From contig JADGHB010000001.1 of the NCBI GenBank assembly GCA_019689635.1, positions 122,095 to 186,094 of the forward strand: a stretch of 64,000 nucleotides of DNA. The letters run 5' to 3'. The DNA is from Nevskia sp. Its GTDB lineage: Bacteria; Pseudomonadota; Gammaproteobacteria; Nevskiales; Nevskiaceae. The notes under the pieces were generated by a model. The model did no database searches and had not been told where the DNA came from. It saw only the letters and a program-made list of their open reading frames with translations. Positions within the stretch are counted from its first letter, which is position 1. Each line of letters begins with the position of its first letter. A program made the position numbers and the translations under genes. Below are positions 44,856 to 54,736 of this stretch, one piece after another.

Positions 44856-46999
44856 CAAGGGGGTGGCGATTGAGCGCCCGGATCGCTCGGCGGCTTGTTG
44901 CCGAACAGGCCCTTGAGCTGGTTGAGGAGTTCCCCGGCTTGGGGATTGTTTTGCAATTTGGTGCCGAGCTTCTCGCCGAGCTTTTGCACCGCCTTTTGCT
45001 GGAGGGCGCTTTGCACGTCGAGCTGGTAGCGCGGCGCGGTGAGCGGACCGGTGAAGTGCACCGGAATCACCACGCCGTTCAAGTTCGCAAGCTCCTTGCC
45101 GCCCTGGCCGGTGGCGGTGTTGACCAGCATGGGCTTGGCCACGTAGTCGATGGTGTTGCCGACCAGATCGATGCGGCCCACGCCGGTGAGCCGGAACAGC
45201 GGGCTTTGCGCGCTCAAGTCGTCCGAATACAACACCCCGTTGGTGATGCGCCCGCTGCCGGACAGCGCGCTGAAATCGGTCTGCTGCGTCTGGTCGTTGG
45301 CCAGTCCCGCGGCTTGTCCGCTGACCAGGGCCTGGCCCTGGCGGATGATCTGCGCGAGGTTGAAGCCCTTGATCGCGCCGTTGCGGAAATCGAAGGCGAG
45401 CGTGCCGTTGAGCGCGCGCTTGAGCTCGGCCACGGTGCGCCCGCTGCTCGTCACGTCGAGTTTGAAATTGCCCAGACCGGTGAGCGCGTCCTTGCCGAGA
45501 TAATCCTTGAGCAGCGGGCCGGCGTTGATCGAGGTCAGCGCGGCGGTCTCGGCCCAGGCCGGGTGGTCGCCCGCACCGACGCGCGTGCTGGACTCGAGTG
45601 TGCCGCCGTAGAGCGCGGCGGAAAGCTGGGCGCGCTTGTCGCCGCCCTTGGCCGCGTTCACGCGCAACTGCACTTGGGACAGGCTCAGGTTCTGGACCTT
45701 GAGCTTGCCGACGGTCAGCGTGCCCTCGGCGCCGAGCGTGTCGAGCAGGTCGGTCGGCAGGGGACGATTGTCGCCGGCGGCGGCCGCGGCCCCGCCCGAC
45801 TTGGCGGGCGCGGCTTTCGAGACTGGCGGCAGGTAACGGTCGGCATCCAGCTCATCGAGCGCGAGCGCGAACTGCACCGCGAGCGGGCTGAAGCGGGTCA
45901 CGCTCAGCGTGCCGGCGAGATGGCTCTGGTCGAGCTGAAGCTTGAGATCGGAAAGCCGCAGGCTGTTGGTCGTGCCGGCGAGTTGGGCGCTGAGGCTGGC
46001 TTGCTTGAGCGCGTTGCTGTCCGCGGTCTGCGGCGCGGGCAGCGCCAGCGCCTTGAACACCTCGCGCGGATCGAAAGGCTGCACGGTGAGCGGACCGCTG
46101 AACTGGATCGCGCCGCCATTCAAACCGCTGCCATCGAGATGGGTCGCCACGTTCAGGCTCGCGGCCTGCAGCCGGGCATCGGCAAGCTTGAACGTACCTT
46201 TGCCGCCGTCATAGCGGGCATTGCCGGTGAGCTTGAGCGGCAAACGCCCGCCGGGCACGCCCTTGCCGCTGGCGAGCACGTCGAGCTGCAGGTCGCGCGC
46301 CTGTGCGAGCTTGGCGGCGGGATCGACGGAAAGCTGAGCCTTGAGATCGACCAGGGCCTGGATCGCGGGCTGGGCGAGCTGGGTGGTAAAGGACAGCTCG
46401 AAGGCGAAAGGATGCGGCGGGTGGACCGCCCCCACATGCAGCTTGAGGCCGGAAACGGTGTAGGCCTTCTTCGCCTGCTGGTCCTCGTAGCGAAGGGTGG
46501 CGTTGTCGATGTCCACGCCGCCGATCTCGATCGACGCGAGGCCAGGACCCGCGCCGCCCTCGGGCGCGGCAGGCGCCGCGGTCTTGGCCGCCTTGCCGCC
46601 GGCGAGGTCTTCCCAGTTGGTTTTGCCGTCGGCGCGGCGTACCAGTTGCAGTTGCACGTTTTTCAAACTCACGCTGCCCACCTGAAGCTGCCGGTGCAAC
46701 AGCAGCGGCAGGAGGCGCACGCCGACTTGCGCCTCGCCGACCTGCGCGAACGGCGCCGTGCCGAAACCTGCGGCGTTGCCCAGCGTGGCGCCTTGCACGC
46801 GCGCCTCCAGCGTGGGGAATACGCCGAGATGGATGTCCTTGAGGGTCAGTTCGCGGCCCGTCGCTTTCTTGACCGCGGCAGCGATCTGGTTGCGGAAATC
46901 GTTGGGATCGAACAGCAGCGCGGCCGCCGCAAGGGCGAGCACGCATACCAACAGTATGACGCCGAGCGCGCCCAGAACGATCTTGATCCACTTGGCCAT
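44855..46999 (-). CDS. AsmA family protein
   Basis: A 714-residue AsmA-like protein with one N-terminal membrane anchor (about residues 7-29) and a large periplasmic part. The N-terminal domain has the family opening FDPNDFRNQIAAAVKKATGRELTLKDI. The C-terminal domain includes the AsmA landmark FDFRNGAIKGFNLAQIIRQGQAL and GSGRITNGVLYSDDLSAQSPLFRLTGVGRIDL. AsmA-like proteins are bridge-type proteins linked to phospholipid transport and outer-membrane assembly. It is the first gene of the operon with the SRPBCC gene, mutY and yggX. Confidence 0.92.
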   Translation of the reverse strand: MAKWIKIVLGALGVILLVCVLALAAAALLFDPNDFRNQIAAAVKKATGRELTLKDIHLGVFPTLEARVQGATLGNAAGFGTAPFAQVGEAQVGVRLLPLLLHRQLQVGSVSLKNVQLQLVRRADGKTNWEDLAGGKAAKTAAPAAPEGGAGPGLASIEIGGVDIDNATLRYEDQQAKKAYTVSGLKLHVGAVHPPHPFAFELSFTTQLAQPAIQALVDLKAQLSVDPAAKLAQARDLQLDVLASGKGVPGGRLPLKLTGNARYDGGKGTFKLADARLQAASLNVATHLDGSGLNGGAIQFSGPLTVQPFDPREVFKALALPAPQTADSNALKQASLSAQLAGTTNSLRLSDLKLQLDQSHLAGTLSVTRFSPLAVQFALALDELDADRYLPPVSKAAPAKSGGAAAAAGDNRPLPTDLLDTLGAEGTLTVGKLKVQNLSLSQVQLRVNAAKGGDKRAQLSAALYGGTLESSTRVGAGDHPAWAETAALTSINAGPLLKDYLGKDALTGLGNFKLDVTSSGRTVAELKRALNGTLAFDFRNGAIKGFNLAQIIRQGQALVSGQAAGLANDQTQQTDFSALSGSGRITNGVLYSDDLSAQSPLFRLTGVGRIDLVGNTIDYVAKPMLVNTATGQGGKELANLNGVVIPVHFTGPLTAPRYQLDVQSALQQKAVQKLGEKLGTKLQNNPQAGELLNQLKGLFGNKPPSDPGAQSPPP

Positions 47000-47074
47000 G
47001 GCGTCCTTACCGGTGAGTGCTCACCGCCTAGTGTAACGGCCAAGCCGCTTCAACCCAATGTAAAAACCGCGCTC

Positions 47075-47101
47075 AAAAAACGGCCGGGAGATCCCGGCCG
47101 T
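47075..47101 (-). terminator. Intrinsic terminator of the secreted repeat protein gene
   Basis: On the minus strand a 9 bp stem (ACGGCCGGG/CCCGGCCGT) with a 4 base loop is followed directly by a run of six T. It begins 19 bases beyond the stop codon of the gene at 47120-50629. It also isolates the downstream AsmA-like operon. Confidence 0.92.
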
Positions 47102-47119
47102 ATCGCTTCACTCCCGATT

Positions 47120-50100
47120 TCAGTTTCGTGCGACCCTCCGGCGGCGGATGGGCAAGGCGGCGAACGCGCCGAGCACCAGCAAGTCGACGAAGTCGAACGC
47201 GCCGCCGCTGCTGCAGCAGCCGCCGCCCGGCGCACCGACCGGAATGCCGCCGCTGGAAGAACCGCCGGAGGACGCGTTGCCTCCGGTGCTGGAACCGCCC
47301 GAGGAAGTACCGCCGGATGAAGTTCCGCCCGAGGAGGTTCCGCCGGAAGTGGATCCTCCCGAGGTAGAACCCCCGCTGGTGGAACCGCCCGAAGTGGAAC
47401 CGCCGGAGGTGCCACCGGAGGTCGATCCGCCGCCGGTAGAGCCGCCCGACGTGGAGCCGCCAGAGGAGCTTCCACCCGAAGTGGAACCGCCCGACGTCGA
47501 TCCTCCAGAGGTAGAACCGCCGCTAGTGGACCCGCCCGAAGTGGAACCGCCGGAGGTGCTTCCGCCGGAAGTCGAACCACCCGAAGAGGAGCCGCCACTG
47601 GATGGCGCCACCGTGATGACGACCGCCGCGGCGTTCTGGCTCACCGCGCCGTGATGATCGGTCACCGACACGCTGGGGTTGTAGTTCACCGGGTTGCCGG
47701 TATCGTTCTGGTAAACGTGCGTGGTGGTGGGCGTGGACAGCGTCTGCTTGGGGCTGCCGTCGTTGAAGTCGAAGGTGTAGCTCGCGATACCGTCACCCGA
47801 ATCGGGATCGGACGAGCCACTGGCATCGAAGCTCACCGTCAACGGCGCGGTGCCGCTGGTGGGACTGGCGGTCAGCGCCGCCAGCGGCGGGCGGTTGGGC
47901 GCGCAGGCGGCGTTGCCGATTGGGTGGTAGGTGCCGTTGCCGGTGGCATCCAGTTGCTCGATCAAACCGGTCCCCGCGGCGCCGACCAGGAGGCGGCTTT
48001 CGCCGATCACTGCGCTCAGCGTCGCGTTGTTCGCCAGCGCCGCGATGTCCTTCTTCGGCAACACGAAGACGATGCGGTTATTGGCCGTGTCCACGCCGCT
48101 GCTGGGATCCAGGGCACCGTCGGTGTTGTCCTGCGACACGCCGCCGGCGCCTTGACTCACGTGACCGTAGTTGAACGTGGGCGCGGGCAGGGTGCTGGTG
48201 TCGTAGGACACGAAATACTGCACGTTGTCGGGCAGATTGAAGCGCACGTAATAGATCGAGTTCGGCGGGATCAGGCTCGCGCTGGACAGGTTCAAGCTGA
48301 AGACCAGATCGTCGCCGGGCGGATTGGCCTGGTCGTAGGGCTCGGCGATCTGCACCGACAGCACGTCGTGCTGCGGCAGCATGTCGGTCTCGTCGCCGGC
48401 CTGGTCGGTGGCCACCGTCACGCCCGGGATCACGCAGGGCGATTCCTGCGGCGGCGGTGTGGTGACCTTGAGGTCGATCTCGTTGCTGGCGGCGCTCGCG
48501 CCGCGGCTGTTGACCGCCTTGACGGTGTAGAAGTAATCGCTCACCGTCGGGTCGGCGGTCTTGTCCTCGTAGCTCGTCTTGGCGCTGCCGAGGTCGGCGA
48601 GCAGGGTTTCCGCACCGGAGGCGTTGCCGCGATAAACCTGGTAGTCGGTGATCGCCGCGCCGCCGTTGTCCGGCGCATTCCAGCTCAGCATGCTGCCCGC
48701 CGCGGTGCGCGTGCCCTGCAGATAGGGCCGCTTGGGAACCGTGGGCTCGGCGGGATCGTTGGCCGCGAACAGCGGCTTGCCGCCGCTTTGCCGCGCCACG
48801 CGCATGTCGGCGACGAAATCGTTGTTCTGCCCGCCGCTGGCGATGCAGTTGTCGCTGACGCAGCCGTCGTCGTAGCCGAACAACACATAGCCCTTGTCGT
48901 CGTGCGTGACCTCGTCGAAGTCCAGCAGGTTGCGGTTGTTGGGCGTGGAGCTGCACGAAATGCCGGCCGCGCAGATGCCGCCCATGCCTTGCACCGGATC
49001 GTTGGGCGTGGCGTTGACCGTGGTCCAGGTCTTGCCGCCGTCGTAGGTATGCGCGATGTACAGATACCACACGCCGGTGAAATCCAGCGACTGCCAGTTG
49101 CCCGCGGTGGTGGTCCCGAGGAAGCCACAAGCGGCGCGGTCGGGATCGCCGGCCACCGCCTCCACGAACACCGCGTTCTGTATCCCCTGCTGGGCGCCGA
49201 TGTCGAAATCGTCGCCCCAGGTCTTGCCGTCGTCGTGGCTCACCGCCACATGCGGATGGCCGTCGCCGTTGACGTAACAGAAATACGCGGTGTTGTCGGA
49301 GGCGACGCCGATCGAGGGATCGAAGCCGTTGGACGCGGCGCTATTCGGAATGAGGAACTCGCTCCAGGTCACGCCCGCGTCGGTGGACCGGGCGCCGCCC
49401 TGCTGCGCGCCGCAGGCCTTGTTGGGCACGTACACGGTGCCGTCCGGCGCAACCTTGACGTGGCCGTGGATGCCGCTGCATTGGGTGGTGACGCCGTTGT
49501 AGATCGGCACGCCCGGTCCGAAGGACAGACCGCCGGTGTCGCTGCGTTGACAGAACGCCGGGACTTCGCCCTGCGAGCAGTAATACACGGCGTTCGGATA
49601 ACCCGCGGCCTGCGCCACCTGCGCGAACGGCGAACCGGCGGGATAAGGCCCGGCGCCGATGGTTTCGTGATCGGCGCCGCCGTTGGGCGGACTGGCGGAT
49701 AGCTGCGTCCAGTTCGCGCCGTCGTCGTCCGTGAAGGCGAACAGGATGTTCGCGCCGGTGGTCTGGTTGGCCGTGAAGGTGCGTCCGGTCGCCTGGTCGG
49801 TGATCAGGATCGGATCGAGCGTCGTGGTGTTGGCGATCGAAGGCGTGACGTCGGTCCACAATGCGGGCGCGGCTTCCGGCAGCGGCGGATTGAGTTTTTC
49901 CGGCGGCGTCACGCGGTAGGTGGTGACATCCGCCAGCGTCATGATGTTGCCGGTCTTGGGGTTGAAGCCGATGTTGAACTCGCCCTGGCTGTCCTGTCCC
50001 AAGCCGTCCTGCGGCACGAAGATCTGATACCGCGGAACGCCCGGCCCCCCGGTCGGCGGAGGCGGCGGCGGGCCGCCCGAGCTCGCGCCGGAGACCAGCT

Positions 50101-50629
50101 CGATGGTGGCGTTGACCGTCTCGCCGGTGGGCGTGTAAGGCACGATCTTGACGCTGTAGGTGCCGTTGGCCACCGACACCGGGATATAAGCCACCTCGGG
50201 GTTGGCGCTGCTGGCCGAGGAATAGTCGGCGGTCTGGCTGCCGTCGGTGGTCGCGACCGTGCCTTTGAAGACGTAGAGATCGTAGTCGGATACGCCGGCG
50301 CCGGAGTCCTTCCAGGCGATGGAGATCTTGACCTGGTCGTTGGGATGCGCCGCGAGATAGGCGTCCGGAAGCGCGATGGTCAGGGCGAAGTTGTCGCAGG
50401 CCTGTACCGGATCGTTGCACCGCGGCCCGCTGTCCACCGCCGGGATCGGCGTGGGATTGGCCACGAAAAACGGGCCCGCCGAGTAAGTCAGGGGCCCGGA
50501 GGAATCGGTGAGCGTTCCGCTGGACGGCGTGGCCGCCCGGGCGGGTCCAGCGAATAACACGCAAAGCGCGGTCAGGACGATCGCCACAGCCTGGGTGCCC
50601 GGCGCAGCGAAGGCGAAACTCTTTGTCAT
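47120..50629 (-). CDS. Large secreted multidomain protein with sialidase-like, FnIII and PKD domains
   Basis: A 1169-residue exported protein. After a signal peptide (to about residue 32) come a PPC-like beta domain (40-185) and a Gly/Pro linker. A BNR/sialidase-like region (about 200-625) has repeated Asp-box-like segments (TDDDGANWTQL, SHDDGKTWGDDF, TYDGGKTWTTV). A fibronectin III domain (630-725), a PKD domain (about 911-1008) and a GGSTS repeat (1011-1128) follow. The tail GGGCCSSGGAFDF, a hydrophobic helix and RRRR resemble a GlyGly-CTERM-type sorting signal. Strong GGAGG upstream of the ATG; terminator after the stop. It probably acts at the cell surface on glycans or as an adhesin. Confidence 0.82.
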   Translation of the reverse strand: MTKSFAFAAPGTQAVAIVLTALCVLFAGPARAATPSSGTLTDSSGPLTYSAGPFFVANPTPIPAVDSGPRCNDPVQACDNFALTIALPDAYLAAHPNDQVKISIAWKDSGAGVSDYDLYVFKGTVATTDGSQTADYSSASSANPEVAYIPVSVANGTYSVKIVPYTPTGETVNATIELVSGASSGGPPPPPPTGGPGVPRYQIFVPQDGLGQDSQGEFNIGFNPKTGNIMTLADVTTYRVTPPEKLNPPLPEAAPALWTDVTPSIANTTTLDPILITDQATGRTFTANQTTGANILFAFTDDDGANWTQLSASPPNGGADHETIGAGPYPAGSPFAQVAQAAGYPNAVYYCSQGEVPAFCQRSDTGGLSFGPGVPIYNGVTTQCSGIHGHVKVAPDGTVYVPNKACGAQQGGARSTDAGVTWSEFLIPNSAASNGFDPSIGVASDNTAYFCYVNGDGHPHVAVSHDDGKTWGDDFDIGAQQGIQNAVFVEAVAGDPDRAACGFLGTTTAGNWQSLDFTGVWYLYIAHTYDGGKTWTTVNATPNDPVQGMGGICAAGISCSSTPNNRNLLDFDEVTHDDKGYVLFGYDDGCVSDNCIASGGQNNDFVADMRVARQSGGKPLFAANDPAEPTVPKRPYLQGTRTAAGSMLSWNAPDNGGAAITDYQVYRGNASGAETLLADLGSAKTSYEDKTADPTVSDYFYTVKAVNSRGASAASNEIDLKVTTPPPQESPCVIPGVTVATDQAGDETDMLPQHDVLSVQIAEPYDQANPPGDDLVFSLNLSSASLIPPNSIYYVRFNLPDNVQYFVSYDTSTLPAPTFNYGHVSQGAGGVSQDNTDGALDPSSGVDTANNRIVFVLPKKDIAALANNATLSAVIGESRLLVGAAGTGLIEQLDATGNGTYHPIGNAACAPNRPPLAALTASPTSGTAPLTVSFDASGSSDPDSGDGIASYTFDFNDGSPKQTLSTPTTTHVYQNDTGNPVNYNPSVSVTDHHGAVSQNAAAVVITVAPSSGGSSSGGSTSGGSTSGGSTSGGSTSGGSTSGGSTSGGSTSGGSSSGGSTSGGSTGGGSTSGGTSGGSTSGGSTSGGSTSGGSTSGGTSSGGTSSGGTSSGGSSTGGNASSGGSSSGGIPVGAPGGGCCSSGGAFDFVDLLVLGAFAALPIRRRRVARN
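47247..47598 (-). repeat. 15 bp tandem repeat encoding GGSTS
   Basis: About 23 units of 15 bases encode near-identical pentapeptides GG(S/T)(S/T)S within the secreted protein. Codons vary between units, so the DNA is less uniform than the protein, suggesting selection on the peptide. Two units are short by one residue (GGTS), which indicates past in-frame slippage. The repeat forms a flexible Gly/Ser/Thr linker between the PKD domain and the C-terminal anchor. Confidence 0.9.
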
Positions 50630-50808
50630 TTTTTCCTCCCCAAACGAAACAGGGACGGCGGCGGGGCGCCACCATCCCTGGTCGCATCGATTCGATGGCG
50701 CGAGGCTAGCAGTTTTTCACATGAATTTCACCAACCCGTTCAGCTTGGCAGGCGGCGCCCGGGATGCGCCCGGTGCGATAAAATCCGCGCCCCGCCCGCG
50801 CCGTCTCC

Positions 50809-52197
50809 ATGTCCAAGCCGCAAGCCAACGCACGCCCCCGGAAGGTCGCCGCCGCGCCCCGCGCCTATCCCAAGATCGGCTTCGTGAGTCTCGGCTGCCC
50901 CAAGGCGCTGGTCGACTCCGAGCGCATCCTCACGCAACTGCGCGCGGAGGGCTATGAAACCGTGTCGAGCTACGAACAAGCCGACGCGGTGGTGGTGAAC
51001 ACCTGCGGCTTCATCGACGCGGCGGTGGAGGAATCGCTCGCGGCCATCGGCGAGGCGCTCGCCGAAAACGGCAAGGTCATCGTCACCGGCTGCCTCGGCG
51101 CTGGCCCCAAGAGCCACGTCGTCCGCGAACGCTTCCCGCAACTGCTGTCCATCAGCGGCCCCCAGGACTACGCCTCCGTGATGGAGGCGGTGCATCGCGC
51201 GGTGCCGCCGGCGCACGATCCGTTTTTCGATCTCATCCCGCCGCAAGGCATCAAGCTCACACCGCGGCACTATGCCTATCTCAAGATCGCCGAGGGCTGC
51301 AACCACCAATGCCGCTTCTGCATCATCCCCTCGATGCGTGGCCGGCTCGCCTCGCGTCCGCTCGACGAAGTCATGGACGAGGCGGAAAAGCTGGTGCGCG
51401 CCGGCGTGCAGGAGTTGCTGATCATCGCCCAGGACACCAGCGCCTATGGCGCCGACCTCAAGTACGCGCGCCGTAGCTGGCGCAGGCGCGAATACCAGAC
51501 GCGCCTGCTCGACCTGTGCCGGGCGCTGTCCGAGCTGTCCACACGCGACGGCCGGCGGCCGTGGATCCGCTTGCACTACGTCTATCCCTACCCGCACGTG
51601 GACGCCCTCGTCGAGCTGATGGCCGAAGGCCGGCTGCTGCCCTATCTCGACGTGCCTTTCCAGCACGGCTCCCCGGCGGTGCTCCAGCGCATGCGCCGGC
51701 CGGCCGCGGCCGAAGACACGCTCAAGCGTCTGGAGCGCTGGCGCGCGCTCTGTCCCGACATCAGCGTGCGCAGCACGTTCATCGTCGGCTTTCCCGGCGA
51801 GACCGAAGCCGAGTTCCAGCAACTGCTGGACTGGCTGGACGCCGCCCAGCTCGACCGGGTCGGCTGCTTCAAGTATTCGCCGGTGGAAGGCGCCGCTGCC
51901 AACGCCCTGCCCGACCCCGTCCCCGAGGAAATCAAGGAAGAACGCTACGCGCGTTTCATGGAAAAACAGGCCGCGATCAGCGCCAACAAACTGCAAGCCA
52001 AAGTCGGCAAGACTCTCGAGGTGCTGATCGACGAAATCACTCCCGAGGGGATCGTCGGGCGCAGCTTCGCGGATGCGCCGGAAATCGACGGCAAGGTCTA
52101 CCTCCGCGGCGGCTCGTCGTGGCGAGCCGGCCAGCGCGTGCGCGCCCTCATCCAGCGCGCGGACACGCACGATCTATACGGCCGGATCCTCGAATAA
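50809..52197 (+). CDS. rimO: Ribosomal protein S12 methylthiotransferase RimO
   Basis: A 462-residue radical SAM enzyme that adds a methylthio group to an Asp of ribosomal protein S12. The N-terminal MTTase domain opens with [19 protein letters not shown] and has three cluster Cys (SLGCPK, NTCGF, TGCLG). The radical SAM motif CNHQCRFC (CxxxCxxC) lies in [19 protein letters not shown], and the TRAM domain ends the protein ([18 protein letters not shown]). The core is full length with a slightly extended basic N terminus. The 3' end overlaps the convergent FAD oxidase gene by 24 bases. Confidence 0.97.
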   Translation: MSKPQANARPRKVAAAPRAYPKIGFVSLGCPKALVDSERILTQLRAEGYETVSSYEQADAVVVNTCGFIDAAVEESLAAIGEALAENGKVIVTGCLGAGPKSHVVRERFPQLLSISGPQDYASVMEAVHRAVPPAHDPFFDLIPPQGIKLTPRHYAYLKIAEGCNHQCRFCIIPSMRGRLASRPLDEVMDEAEKLVRAGVQELLIIAQDTSAYGADLKYARRSWRRREYQTRLLDLCRALSELSTRDGRRPWIRLHYVYPYPHVDALVELMAEGRLLPYLDVPFQHGSPAVLQRMRRPAAAEDTLKRLERWRALCPDISVRSTFIVGFPGETEAEFQQLLDWLDAAQLDRVGCFKYSPVEGAAANALPDPVPEEIKEERYARFMEKQAAISANKLQAKVGKTLEVLIDEITPEGIVGRSFADAPEIDGKVYLRGGSSWRAGQRVRALIQRADTHDLYGRILE

Positions 52198-53703
52198 GCC
52201 GAAACTGCGCGGATGGAGAATCCCGGCCGGATCGCGCCGGCGTTTCTCCTCGCGCAGGCGCGCGACCCGCGCGGGATCGGCGCGGCGCCGGAACTCCGCC
52301 GCCCACTTGGGGCCCACGCCGTGCTCGGCGGAGAACGTGCCGCCGTGGTCCGCGGTGACGTCGAACACGAGTCGGATCAGCGCTTCCGCCCGCGCCTCGA
52401 GCGGCTGCTCGCGCGTGCCGAGCAGGTGCAGGTGTGCGCCGCCGACGCCGGCGTGACCGAAGGCGATCAGCTCCGTATCCGGCGCGACGCGGGCGAGCGC
52501 TGCGGCCAGCCGGTCGAGATATGCGCCGAAGCGCGCGCGCGGCACCGCCGTGTCGAAAGCCAGCCGCCCGCCGCCGAGCTGGCGCATCCGCGCATTGCTC
52601 GCCTCGGTGATGGAGTGGCGGATGCGTTTGAGCCGCGGCAGCGGCGCATAGCCGATGTCCTCGTCGGCGATGCCCTGCGCGGCGAGGAAGGCGTACAGCC
52701 GTTCGGCGAGCCGCTCGCCCGCCGCCGCGTCGTCGGCTTTCACCTGGAGCAACACGCACCAGGGCTTCACGCGCGCGGCATCGAAGGGCAGCGGATTGCC
52801 GCCCAGATGCGCGCACACGCGCGCGAGCGCACCGCGGCCGATGAACTCGAATTCCTCGACCCCGCCGGGGAACTCGGCCAGCGCCGCGTCCAAGAGACGC
52901 ATCGCCGCGGGCATGTCCGGCACGGGCAGCAGCACGCCTTCGCGCGCCGCAGGCAGCGGATGCAGCCGCAGGCTGAGGCGCGTGATGACGCCGAACAAAC
53001 CCTGGCTGCCGATGAGCCCGAGCTCCGGATCGACGCGCGTGGCATCGATGGCGAGCCGATCCGCCGGCGGCAGCGCCCAGCGCGGGCCCTCGAACGGACC
53101 GGCCGCGCTGCCGTCGGCCCAGAAACCGAAGGCGCGCTCGCACAGGTGCGCCGCGGTGCCGTAACACAGCGCGTTGGCGCCGGCCGAAGCGTTGGCCACG
53201 CAGGCACCGGCGCTGGCCGCGCTGCTCGATCCCATCTCCATCGGCCAGCACAAGCCCAGCGGCTCGAGCAGCGCATTGACCGCGTCGATGGCGATGCCGG
53301 CCTGCACCACGAGCCGCGCCCCGGAAAGCGCGGGCGAACCTTGCTCCCGCAGCCATTGCAGGACGGCGCCGGCGTCGGCTCCCGCCTCGAGTCCATAGCG
53401 CCGGCCGTCGGCGAGTTCCAAGGCCAGCGCGCGATTCAAGCGCTCCAGCGAGAGCACCGCCTCGCCTTCCGGCCGCTGCGCCTCGACCAGACCGGTGCGG
53501 CCGGCGGCGATCACCAGCGGCAGGCGCGCGGCGGTCGCGGTGCGCAGGATCAGGCCGACCTCCGCCTCGCTTTGCGGCAGCAGCGCAAAAGGAGTGTGGC
53601 CGGGCGCACCGCGTTCGGGAAGCTCGTAGCGCATCAGCCGCTCGCGTTCGCACAGCGCCAACGGTGCCAGGGACGGCGGCAGGCGGGAAACGGTTTCGTT
53701 CAC
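52174..53703 (-). CDS. FAD-linked oxidase (D-lactate dehydrogenase / GlcD type)
   Basis: A 509-residue flavoprotein of the VAO/PCMH family. The N-terminal FAD-binding domain has [10 protein letters not shown], near the usual GxGT site, and [20 protein letters not shown]. The C-terminal FAD-oxidase C domain has [14 protein letters not shown] and [10 protein letters not shown]. It would oxidise a 2-hydroxy acid such as D-lactate or D-2-hydroxyglutarate, the exact one unknown. The start is a GTG at 53703 that overlaps the stop of the small periplasmic gene upstream (GTGA); this coupling is the reason for choosing it. Confidence 0.87.
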   Translation of the reverse strand: MNETVSRLPPSLAPLALCERERLMRYELPERGAPGHTPFALLPQSEAEVGLILRTATAARLPLVIAAGRTGLVEAQRPEGEAVLSLERLNRALALELADGRRYGLEAGADAGAVLQWLREQGSPALSGARLVVQAGIAIDAVNALLEPLGLCWPMEMGSSSAASAGACVANASAGANALCYGTAAHLCERAFGFWADGSAAGPFEGPRWALPPADRLAIDATRVDPELGLIGSQGLFGVITRLSLRLHPLPAAREGVLLPVPDMPAAMRLLDAALAEFPGGVEEFEFIGRGALARVCAHLGGNPLPFDAARVKPWCVLLQVKADDAAAGERLAERLYAFLAAQGIADEDIGYAPLPRLKRIRHSITEASNARMRQLGGGRLAFDTAVPRARFGAYLDRLAAALARVAPDTELIAFGHAGVGGAHLHLLGTREQPLEARAEALIRLVFDVTADHGGTFSAEHGVGPKWAAEFRRRADPARVARLREEKRRRDPAGILHPRSFGLFEDPAV

Positions 53704-53972
53704 GGAGAGGACGGCGGTCGATCCTTGCCCGGCGCGATCAGGCGCGCATCGCCTTGCGGCCCCGGTTCGTAGGCCTTGCGGCAGGCGTGCACCAGACGCG
53801 CTTGCGTGGCAGCCGGCAATGGCTTGCCGATCTTGCGCACGCAGTTTTCGTCCAGCACCGGCGGGCGCGGCTGGAGCATGATGTTGGGCGGTGCCGGAAT
53901 CGTCAGACCGCCGCCCGCCAGCGCCGGCGCAGCGCACCCAGCGAGCAGCGCGGCAAAGACGCAGCGCTTCAT
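53700..53972 (-). CDS. Small exported protein of unknown function
   Basis: A 90-residue protein with a signal peptide (MKRCVFAALLAGCAAPALAGG) and a short Pro-rich mature part holding two Cys (DENCVRKIGK and LVHACRKAY). This spacing could allow one disulfide. Starting at the ATG at 53972, it has GAGGA just upstream; the ATG at 53996 is an alternative that leaves little of a signal peptide start. It is located between the NnrU-like gene and the FAD oxidase gene with near-zero gaps. No family was recognised. Confidence 0.55.
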   Translation of the reverse strand: MKRCVFAALLAGCAAPALAGGGLTIPAPPNIMLQPRPPVLDENCVRKIGKPLPAATQARLVHACRKAYEPGPQGDARLIAPGKDRPPSSP

Positions 53973-53998
53973 CGCATCCTCAAGGGCAAGGCGCATCC

Positions 53999-54682
53999 TC
54001 AATGGACCCACGGCCAGGCCACCGGCGCGACACCGAAGACGCGCTGATGCGCCCACAGCAGCACCAGCCAGAGCAGCAAGCCGAGCGGCAGCGTCCAGGC
54101 TAGCTCGCGGAGCACCAGGCGGTTGCGGCCGGCCAGGATCGCGCCGTAGGGCAGGATCGAAGTCTCGGCGGCGAACTTCTCCCAGGTCTGCGGCGCGCGC
54201 GCGGCCGCCTTGCGGTCGATCGAGGGCATGCCGGCCAGCGTGGTGACCAGGAAGGTACCGAAGAACAGCGTCGCCGCCCGCTCGCCGTTGCCGAGGATGT
54301 GCACCATCGCCCACAGCGCGATGGACCACAGCATGGGATGGCGCGTGATGCGCAGGACGCCGCGCACTTCGCTACGCCGCGTGCCGGCGTCTTCCGGCTT
54401 GACGCTGATGGTGGTCAGCGAAGCCACCAGCCACATGCAGGCCGGCAGCATCAGCAGCACCAGGATCCAGCGCAGCCCCTGCGGCGCCACCCACCACACG
54501 CTGCGCGGCGCGTGCTCGAAGGCATCGATCAGAAAGGCGATGGACGCCAACGAGGCCAGCACGAACAGCCCGCGATAGCCGCCTTCGCCCAGCCGGGCGA
54601 CCAGTGTGCCGCGCAGTGGGCTGCCGGCGACGCCGAGGTGCAGGCCCAGCCAGATCAGACTCGCCGCGATCAGTGCGCTCAT
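53999..54682 (-). CDS. NnrU family membrane protein
   Basis: A 227-residue integral membrane protein with about six helices, of the NnrU family. The signature is the segment RGVLRITRHPMLWSIALWAMVHILGNG, where RHP and the following helix are strongly conserved in NnrU and isoprenylcysteine methyltransferase-like proteins. NnrU was named from a nitric-oxide-reduction locus, but the role is unproven, and no denitrification genes are here. The ATG at 54682 has GGGAG seven bases upstream. It is followed within a few bases by the small exported protein gene. Confidence 0.87.
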   Translation of the reverse strand: MSALIAASLIWLGLHLGVAGSPLRGTLVARLGEGGYRGLFVLASLASIAFLIDAFEHAPRSVWWVAPQGLRWILVLLMLPACMWLVASLTTISVKPEDAGTRRSEVRGVLRITRHPMLWSIALWAMVHILGNGERAATLFFGTFLVTTLAGMPSIDRKAAARAPQTWEKFAAETSILPYGAILAGRNRLVLRELAWTLPLGLLLWLVLLWAHQRVFGVAPVAWPWVH

Positions 54683-54736
54683 CGAATGCTCCCGGTCCGG
54701 GGCAAGGACGGTCAAGCTTAGCGCAGTGCCGCAAGG

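Noticed and set aside
47247..47598. Tandem repeat considered as a CRISPR array
   Set aside because: Units are contiguous 15-mers without spacers and keep a reading frame.
47148..47654. A Pro/Glu-rich open frame on the plus strand (PPEVEPPEV-type)
   Set aside because: It is the antisense reading of the GGSTS repeat and shows no start signal.
47651..49702. Long plus-strand open frame across the secreted protein gene
   Set aside because: It is antisense to a gene with a clear signal peptide, recognised domains, strong ribosome site and terminator.
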